From an uncultured Planctomycetota bacterium (lineage in GTDB: Bacteria; Planctomycetota; Planctomycetia; Pirellulales; Thermoguttaceae), in NCBI GenBank assembly GCA_900317365.1, contig ONGM01000090.1, positions 1-58,803 on the forward strand: a stretch of 58,803 nucleotides of DNA, given 5' to 3'. The notes beneath the pieces are model-generated. The model did not search any database and had not been told where the DNA came from. It saw only the letters and a program-made list of their open reading frames with translations. Position 1 is the stretch's first letter. The number at the start of each line of letters is the position of its first letter. This document shows positions 53,283 through 58,803 of the stretch, one piece after another. Both the position numbers and the translations under genes were made by a program.

Positions 53283-55301
53283 CTACATGCGTTCGACGGT
53301 TTGAATCCCTAAAAGATCCAACCCCTTTTCAATGGTGCGCGCCGTTAAATCGCACAATAACAGACGACTCGCTTTTGTTTTCTCATCCTCCGCTTTGAGA
53401 ACGGAACATTTCTCGAAGAAGGCGGAGTACTTATTCGCGAGTTCATAAAGGTAAGCCGTTAGGAAATTCGGTCGGAAATCGCGTTCGACGTTGGCGAGCG
53501 CGGCGTGGAATTGCAATAACTCAAACGCCAGGGCGCGCTCTTCCGGCTTCGTAAACGTCAACTTGTTTCGACCGTCCGCGAACGAACGTCTCAAATCGTC
53601 GACGTCGACGCCTCCTTTGGTAAAGATCGAACGGACCCGAGCGTACGCGTACTGCATATACGTCGCCGTATTGCCGTTCATCGCAAGCATTTTATCGTAA
53701 CTGAACACGTAGTCGCTCTCGCGATTTTGCGACAAGTCAGCATAAACGAGCGCGCCGATTCCGACACGCTTTGAGGTCTCGCGCATTTCCTCTTCGGAAA
53801 AACGATCCTCCGCCGCTCTATTCATGTCGTTGTTTTTAACAACTTCATACGCGCGCGAACACGCTTCGTCAAGTAACGATCGAAGTCCGACGGATTTCCC
53901 GGCGCGCGTTTTAAACGGCTTGCCGTCTTCTCCCAAAACCGTGCCAAACTTGACGTGAACGAGCTGCACGTCGCCCATGCCAAGATACTTCGCAGCCTCA
54001 AAGAGCTGCTCAAAATGCAAAGACTGGCGAAAATCGACAACGTAGAGAATCGCGTCCGGCTTAAAGGCGTCTCGGCGATACTCCAATGTGGCAAGATCGG
54101 TTGTCGCGTAAAGATAGGCTCCGTCGCTCTTTTGAATCAACATCGGCGCGTCGTGTCCGTCAAGGAAGATTCCGACGGCGCCTTCGGTCTCGCGCGCAAT
54201 TCCGGCGTTCTTGAGCCGTTCGACAAGCGGACCCAATTTATCGTTGTAGAAACTCTCTCCGAGAGTCAAATCGAAATGAACGTTCAGATCGTTGTAAATC
54301 TTATCGACTTCCGTCATGCATTGCGGAATGAATTGACGCCACAACGCAAGATTTGCTTCGTCGCCATGATGAAGTTTCGACGTCTCCGCAAGAACGTCGA
54401 CGCCAATTGTCTCGCGACCTTGCGCTAATTTCAAGACGTCCTCGTTTTGTTCGACTTCAGCGATCTTTTTTTGAACGGAGTCGTAACGCTCTTGCGCCGA
54501 AGAAAGCTCTTTCGATAAGCGCTCCCGCTCTTTGTTTGCCTTTTTCAGGGCTTCCTTCGACTCCTTGGTTTTGTCAGCTTCATCTTGCTGTTTCAGCGCC
54601 GCGCATTTCGACTTCTGCGCGTCCAAAGCAAGCTGCGCCGCGTCGCGCGCTTGCAATAACGAACCGACCTCTTCCTTCGCCTTGTAATAATCGACAAGTT
54701 GACGCGTCAATCGATAGAGACGCGCTAATTCAGCTACCGGCTCCTTCTCATACGCAGCGGCGTCAAGGAAATTACGGTATCCGTAGATGATCATGCCGAA
54801 CTGCGTTCCCCAGTCGCCGAGGTGATTGTCGGAAACGACGTCGTGTCCGAGGAAACGCAAAATTCGCGACAAAGAATTGCCGATCATTGTCGATCGAATA
54901 TGTCCGACATGCAACGGCTTGGCAACGTTCGGCGCGGAGTAGTCGAGCACGTATTTCTTTCGGACGTCCGTCGGTTCTATTCCGAGTCGTTCGTCTCCGG
55001 CTTCTTTTTGAACCAATTCGGCAAGAGCCGATTCTTTGACTTTCAGGTTAATAAACCCGGGACCGGCAATTTCCGGGGGTTCGAGCAGATCGTCGAATTG
55101 GAAATGCGTCAACGCTTCGGCGGCGACTTCTCGGGGATTTTTTCCCAACTTCTTGCCGAGCGGCATAGCAAAATTTGCTTGATAATCGCCAAATTTCGGA
55201 TCTTGGCTGGGACGAATCATATCCAAATACGGGCTTGGATCGACTCCGAGCGCAGTAAGCGCCGTCTCAAAACGACGAGAAATAACTTTCAACAAATTCA
55301 T
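53283..55301 (-). CDS. argS: Arginyl-tRNA synthetase with coiled-coil insertion
   Basis: A 672-residue class I synthetase that charges tRNA-Arg. The N-terminal Add-1 domain (residues 1-100) is followed by the HIGH motif HVGH (131-134) in KPLHVGHIRSTMIGN and LGDWGTQFGM. The catalytic domain continues with DLATLEYR, YVVDFRQSLHFEQLF and the KMSK-like loop FKTRAGKSVGL. The C-terminal anticodon domain includes YAYARVRSI and ends in GIQTVERM. Bacterial ArgRS usually has 550-590 residues; about 95 extra residues at roughly 208-305 form a Lys/Glu/Gln-rich coiled coil (KANKERERLSKELSSAQERY). It lies 16 bases after rsfS and shares its promoter. Confidence 0.97.
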   Translation of the reverse strand: MNLLKVISRRFETALTALGVDPSPYLDMIRPSQDPKFGDYQANFAMPLGKKLGKNPREVAAEALTHFQFDDLLEPPEIAGPGFINLKVKESALAELVQKEAGDERLGIEPTDVRKKYVLDYSAPNVAKPLHVGHIRSTMIGNSLSRILRFLGHDVVSDNHLGDWGTQFGMIIYGYRNFLDAAAYEKEPVAELARLYRLTRQLVDYYKAKEEVGSLLQARDAAQLALDAQKSKCAALKQQDEADKTKESKEALKKANKERERLSKELSSAQERYDSVQKKIAEVEQNEDVLKLAQGRETIGVDVLAETSKLHHGDEANLALWRQFIPQCMTEVDKIYNDLNVHFDLTLGESFYNDKLGPLVERLKNAGIARETEGAVGIFLDGHDAPMLIQKSDGAYLYATTDLATLEYRRDAFKPDAILYVVDFRQSLHFEQLFEAAKYLGMGDVQLVHVKFGTVLGEDGKPFKTRAGKSVGLRSLLDEACSRAYEVVKNNDMNRAAEDRFSEEEMRETSKRVGIGALVYADLSQNRESDYVFSYDKMLAMNGNTATYMQYAYARVRSIFTKGGVDVDDLRRSFADGRNKLTFTKPEERALAFELLQFHAALANVERDFRPNFLTAYLYELANKYSAFFEKCSVLKAEDEKTKASRLLLCDLTARTIEKGLDLLGIQTVERM

Positions 55302-55317
55302 GTTTCTACAACGTCCT

Positions 55318-55737
55318 TTACTCAGCGTCTTTCTCGGCGGACGAAGAAGTCGCTTCGACCTTTCCGGAGTCCTCTAAACTGATTTCCACTCCGTTGCCCC
55401 AGAGATCTTCAAGAGCGTAAAACTCGCGCGTTTCCGGTTCGAACAGGTGAATAACGACGTCGCCGTAATCCAAAACAACCCAAAGGCTCTCTTGGTACCC
55501 GGACACGCTACGGCGAGTATCGCCCAGCTCCTTTTCGAAAAGATCGTCGATTTCATCGCTGATGGAATGCAACTGGCGACGACTCGTTCCGGAACCAATG
55601 ACAAAAAAGTCGAAGGCTTGCGTGACCTCGCGAAGATCCAGAATTTTAACGTCTTCGCCTTTGTTTTCGATAATCAATCGCGCCGCCATCCGCGCGCGTT
55701 CCAAAGACGTTGGAAGTTGTTTGCGTTCTTTCGACAC
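55318..55737 (-). CDS. rsfS: Ribosomal silencing factor RsfS
   Basis: A 139-residue RsfS/Iojap protein, which binds L14 of the large subunit and blocks subunit joining when nutrients are low. Family signatures are ARLIIENKGEDVKILDLREVT, FVIGSGTSRRQLHSISDEI, GYQESLWVVLDYGDVVIHLFEPETREFYALEDLW. The C-terminus has an extra Ser/Glu/Ala-rich tail of about 25 residues. It is the first gene of the rsfS-argS pair; the gap is 16 bases. Confidence 0.95.
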   Translation of the reverse strand: MSKERKQLPTSLERARMAARLIIENKGEDVKILDLREVTQAFDFFVIGSGTSRRQLHSISDEIDDLFEKELGDTRRSVSGYQESLWVVLDYGDVVIHLFEPETREFYALEDLWGNGVEISLEDSGKVEATSSSAEKDAE

Positions 55738-55957
55738 TATTCGTAATCCCTAACATGGACGACGTTCATTGAAAAACGCTTCAAAAGGAGCGTCGTCCCA
55801 GTGTTGCTTGTCGTTTGCTTCGTTTTAAATTCATGCGCTTGAAGCGAAACGTCCTTGTTCAAAATCGACGCTCGCCAACGACGACGCGCTTTGAACGTAG
55901 GGAAACTTGTTCCTTGCCAAACAATCACAAAAACATTTGACGTTCCGCCGACGTCAA
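55738..55957 (-). other. Leader of rsfS
   Basis: About 210 bases of gene-free leader between the promoter and the rsfS ATG. An open frame in this stretch begins inside the -35 hexamer and is not supported as a gene. No riboswitch is recognised. Confidence 0.4.
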
Positions 55958-55985
55958 TTATACCGCTACGGAACGCCTTTTTCAA
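55958..55985 (-). promoter_or_regulatory. Sigma-70-type promoter for rsfS-argS
   Basis: On the minus strand TTGAAA (55985-55980) and a perfect TATAAT (55963-55958) with a 16-base spacer, upstream of rsfS. Confidence 0.6.
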
Positions 55986-56069
55986 GGGACGAGGTTTAAG
56001 AGAAAGCAGAGTGAGAGAATGCGGTTTTCGCTGATCTGTCGCAATGGTGCGACAAGCGATAAAAACGTC

Positions 56070-57347
56070 TTATTCGACGACAACGCTCCGAACGACCCCG
56101 TTCGCTAACGTTGTTTCAATTGTATCGCCGATCGCAACGTTGGAGGAATCTGTCAAGACTTCTCCGGTTCGCGCCTTTTTCGTCAATGAGTAGCCTCGCT
56201 TCAACACAGCTAACGGACTCAACGCGTCCAATTTTCCTATCGATTCTTTAAATGCGCTTTCTTTGCGTTCGAGGGTTTGCTCAACGCTCCTGACGAGCCG
56301 TTTTGACAGATCCTCGAGTTGCTCCATGCGTCGTTCGGCAAAAGTTTCACCAGGCGACAGAAATATACGGCGATTCGAATAGGACTCCAAAAGAGTTCGA
56401 TTGTTCTTTATTCTACGATCGACGTAGGCGAAGCAACGAACGCTCCAGTCGTCCAATCGATCGCGAAACGCGGAGTCGTCGTTCGAAATTTGAACTGCGG
56501 CGCTCGTCGGCGTTAACGCGTGAACGTCGGCGGCGAGGTCGCACAGCGACGTGTCGATTTCGTGCCCGATCCCCGTAACAATCGGGATCTGAGACTCCGC
56601 CACAGCGCGCACCGCAGGCTCTTCGTTAAACGCCCACAAGTCCTCCATACTGCCGCCGCCGCGAATCAGCGCAATGGCGTCGAGTTTTAATTCGGCGTTG
56701 CGCGCGTTAAGTAGCTTCAACGCCGCCGCAATCTCCTTTGACGCGTCGTCGCCTTGAACTTTGGCCGGCGCCACAACGACGTCAATGCGTTTGGACCGAC
56801 CGGCGAGCGTGCGAAGAAAATCGTGAATCGCCGCGCTCGTCGGACTCGTAACCGCGCCGATGCGCCGAATTATCGACGGAAGTTTTTTCTTCCGCGCCGG
56901 TTCAAAAAGACCTTCGCATCGGTAACGTTCTTCCAAACGGCGAAATTCCATCTCAAGTCGTCCGGAACCGACAAGATCTATTCTCCGCGCAATCAGCTTA
57001 TATCTTCCGTGCGGCGCATAGACCTCGACGTCTCCGTAACACACAATCTCCATGCCGTTGGCAAGCTCAAACCCCAAACGCAAAGCGGACGACCGCCACA
57101 TTACGGCGTCAATTTGAGCCATTTCGTCCTTGAGACTAAAATACGCGTGCCCGGAACTCGGTCGCGACAGATTCGAGATCTCTCCGACGACAACAACGCT
57201 TTTAAACGATTGATCGACAACGCTTTTAATGTGGTTCGAAAGCTCCGTTACGGTCAACGGCGAACTTTCGTCAGAATCGCGCGCGTCGTCGTGCGCGCCG
57301 ACTGAAAGACCAAGGGGATCGATCGGTTTCGTTAATAGATTCTTCAT
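56070..57347 (-). CDS. xseA: Exodeoxyribonuclease VII large subunit
   Basis: A nuclease subunit that degrades single-stranded DNA in both directions in a complex with XseB (not in this window). From the chosen ATG it has 425 residues; the longer frame from 57428 would overlap the upstream gene by 29 bases, so 57347 is preferred. The N-terminal OB fold reads VVVVGEISNLSRPSSGHAYFSLKDEMAQIDAVMW. The catalytic part shows RIGAVTSPTSAAIHDFLRTL, ALIRGGGSMEDLWAFNEEPAVRAVAESQIPIVTGIGHEIDTSLCD and HALTPTSAA. The tail has LSPLAVLKRGYSLTKK. Confidence 0.94.
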   Translation of the reverse strand: MKNLLTKPIDPLGLSVGAHDDARDSDESSPLTVTELSNHIKSVVDQSFKSVVVVGEISNLSRPSSGHAYFSLKDEMAQIDAVMWRSSALRLGFELANGMEIVCYGDVEVYAPHGRYKLIARRIDLVGSGRLEMEFRRLEERYRCEGLFEPARKKKLPSIIRRIGAVTSPTSAAIHDFLRTLAGRSKRIDVVVAPAKVQGDDASKEIAAALKLLNARNAELKLDAIALIRGGGSMEDLWAFNEEPAVRAVAESQIPIVTGIGHEIDTSLCDLAADVHALTPTSAAVQISNDDSAFRDRLDDWSVRCFAYVDRRIKNNRTLLESYSNRRIFLSPGETFAERRMEQLEDLSKRLVRSVEQTLERKESAFKESIGKLDALSPLAVLKRGYSLTKKARTGEVLTDSSNVAIGDTIETTLANGVVRSVVVE

Positions 57348-57399
57348 TACTCTTATAAAACGCTCAGGTCGTAACAACGCCGAGTTATTTCGTAACGCG

Positions 57400-58803
57400 C
57401 TATTCGGCGTCTGCGTTCGAAACGACAATCTTTAGGCGTTTAAACGCCGTCGAACGCGACGTTGAATTCAGATCCACAACCTCGAGTTCCATGAAGTATT
57501 CGCCCGGCGCGAGATCGTTCGGCAACGGCACGGAAACGTTGAGAACAACGTCGCGCAACTTGGTTTCTGAGTAATTGACGCAATGCTGCGTCTCAAAGGG
57601 GAGAACCTCAGTCCCCGCGCTGTCGAGTAGCCGCCAACGACATTCCACGTTGATCTCGTAACCGGACGACGTCTCCACGCTCGTAACGTAGTCTAATTCG
57701 GCGTACGCGTACACCATATCTCCGCTCGAATACGGCGCTATTCGTTCTTCAAAAAGACCGAAACACGCAGGCGCAGTAGCGAGCAACGCTTTACGAATCT
57801 GGATATTGCAAAGTCCGGAAAAAGAGTCTAGACCTAAACGCAGACGTTCCGCTACAAACGTAGGGTCAATTTCCTCAAGTTGATTCTGCAGTAGAGTCTC
57901 TAGCCCTCGACATTCCTTTTCCCAAAACGTTTTTAGCGGATCGTCGTCGTCCTGAATCTCCCGGATGGAGCGATCATACTCGCCGATAACAAGGTAAAGC
58001 AATCGCAAGCGAGCGTCGCACACGCGAGAGTCGTCCCCTAGCCGCTTATGCTCTTCGCGCTCTTTGAGCAAGGAAGCGATCGCGCGCTTAATCTGCTCGA
58101 CCCATGCAATCTCCTCTTCCGTTAGCGGAGCCGCGACGGCGTCCGCCTTTCGCGCGTTAAGCGTTTCCGGTTCCGACGTCTTAAGATTAGCGACTTCAGG
58201 CGTCTCTTTCATTCCAAGGGGAGAACTAACAAGCGCCGAGGGCGCTTCGTCGTTAATTTCCGTATCCGTAGAGTTGTCCAACGCCGAATGGCTCGCAAGA
58301 TCGTCGATTCGACTAAGCAGGCTTTCGTCGGCCTTCTTGAAAGCTTCCTCGACGACCGGTTCCGCCGTCTCAGAAGCATTTGTCTGATTCGAACTGAAAG
58401 CGAACGCTTGATCGACAACGTCGTCAAGTTCGTCTTCATACTCTGCGGTCGCGACAAGCTCGTCGGCTGAATCGGAAACTTGCGAGTCTACGCTTCCCAC
58501 TTCGATGTTTCCCGCTTCAATTGGACTTGCGGTCTCGTCAGTCGAACCGGAATTCGAAACGTCGCTCGAACGCGACGCGGATTCAGGAACGTTCTCCTGA
58601 CGTCCGAAAGGCGTCATGTCAAACGTTGATTCAGTCCATTCCGTTTCCGTAGGATCGGCGCCTTCGTCCTGACCGGTTGAGGCGACCGCGTCAGTAGTTT
58701 CAGAAACGGCAGGTCTAGAAACGACGCGTTCCGTCTCCAAAACCTCCTCTGTACGATTATCTTCGTCCGTCGAATCGAACCACGCAAACGACGATTGACT
58801 GCC
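57400..58803 (-). CDS. Hypothetical protein, truncated by the window edge (C-terminal part)
   Basis: A minus-strand frame that stays open to the window edge: the 21 codons before the TTG at 58740 contain no stop, so the start lies outside and 467 codons are visible. The N-terminal 210 visible residues are acidic and low complexity (Ser/Glu/Asp/Thr-rich). A helical region follows (EEIAWVEQIKRAIASLLKEREEHKRLGD, LRLLYLVIGEYDRSIREI), then a beta-rich C-terminal domain with YAELDYVTSVETSSGYEINVECRWRLLDSAG and VSVPLPNDLAPGEYFMELEVVDL. The last part resembles a conserved planctomycete domain of unknown function. xseA follows 52 bases later. Confidence 0.65.
   Translation of the reverse strand, partial: GSQSSFAWFDSTDEDNRTEEVLETERVVSRPAVSETTDAVASTGQDEGADPTETEWTESTFDMTPFGRQENVPESASRSSDVSNSGSTDETASPIEAGNIEVGSVDSQVSDSADELVATAEYEDELDDVVDQAFAFSSNQTNASETAEPVVEEAFKKADESLLSRIDDLASHSALDNSTDTEINDEAPSALVSSPLGMKETPEVANLKTSEPETLNARKADAVAAPLTEEEIAWVEQIKRAIASLLKEREEHKRLGDDSRVCDARLRLLYLVIGEYDRSIREIQDDDDPLKTFWEKECRGLETLLQNQLEEIDPTFVAERLRLGLDSFSGLCNIQIRKALLATAPACFGLFEERIAPYSSGDMVYAYAELDYVTSVETSSGYEINVECRWRLLDSAGTEVLPFETQHCVNYSETKLRDVVLNVSVPLPNDLAPGEYFMELEVVDLNSTSRSTAFKRLKIVVSNADAE

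Noticed and set aside
55738..55985. Open frame of 82 codons upstream of rsfS (minus)
   Set aside because: It starts inside the -35 hexamer of the rsfS promoter and runs into the rsfS start; its product resembles no family and its composition is not gene-like.
1..58803. Defence, CRISPR, prophage or transposon systems
   Set aside because: No repeats with regular spacing, no recombinase, transposase, restriction or toxin-antitoxin genes were found.

Overview
The window looks like a chromosomal segment of a Planctomycetota bacterium, probably from the Pirellulales/Thermoguttaceae side and possibly gut-associated; the lineage is inferred from gene content only. The markers are a DUF1559 pseudopilin-like protein with a type IV leader, DUF1080 and PmoA/DUF6807 secreted proteins, a zinc-ribbon Ser/Thr kinase fused to TPR and WD40 repeats, FG-GAP and SGNH secreted proteins, and many genes without a Shine-Dalgarno sequence. 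Base composition is intermediate and even. I see no insertion sequence, prophage, integrase, CRISPR array or rRNA.

Layout. Positions 1-395 have no gene but hold a run of mutually compatible stems that may be a structured RNA. 0.4-9.5 kb: a small unknown protein, a PmoA-family protein, the giant kinase, a GNAT acetyltransferase, a GH43-like hydrolase and an unknown secreted protein. 9.8-12.8 kb: carboxy(nor)spermidine dehydrogenase and decarboxylase plus a small membrane protein, closed by a perfect 33-bp-stem palindrome. 12.9-16.9 kb (minus): rpe, accD, rsgA and a Tat-exported isomerase-like protein. 17.3-20.2 kb: topA and a tRNA-Val(CAC). 20.4-25.7 kb (minus): a 1761-residue autotransporter. 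26.5-31.7 kb: an alpha/beta hydrolase fold protein without its catalytic serine, a single-domain FliN-like protein, a DUF1080 protein, a parvulin-type foldase and tilS. 31.9-38.3 kb: a HEAT-repeat protein, a Cys-rich membrane protein followed by a DUF1559 protein with a His/Glu run, asnA, and a TPR protein. 38.7-46.9 kb: a Gfo/Idh/MocA oxidoreductase, a 54-residue coiled-coil protein, an EEP hydrolase, a GntP-type permease, MoxR and an SSS-family symporter. 47-58.8 kb (mostly minus): FG-GAP protein, TPR protein, prepilin peptidase, second EEP hydrolase, SGNH hydrolase, argS, rsfS, xseA and a protein that runs off the right edge.

How they fit together. Housekeeping genes (topA, tilS, argS, rsfS, rsgA, accD, rpe, asnA, xseA) are mixed with secreted carbohydrate-related proteins and their likely transporters. 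The prepilin peptidase can be linked to the DUF1559 leader by known family function. The polyamine pair gives the alternative carboxyspermidine/carboxynorspermidine route. No gene cluster here is clearly a new defence or biosynthetic system. The best leads are the His-rich DUF1559 plus Cys-rich membrane pair, the pseudo-hydrolase next to an orphan FliN-like protein, the autotransporter, the coiled-coil insertion in ArgRS, and the possible RNA at the left edge.
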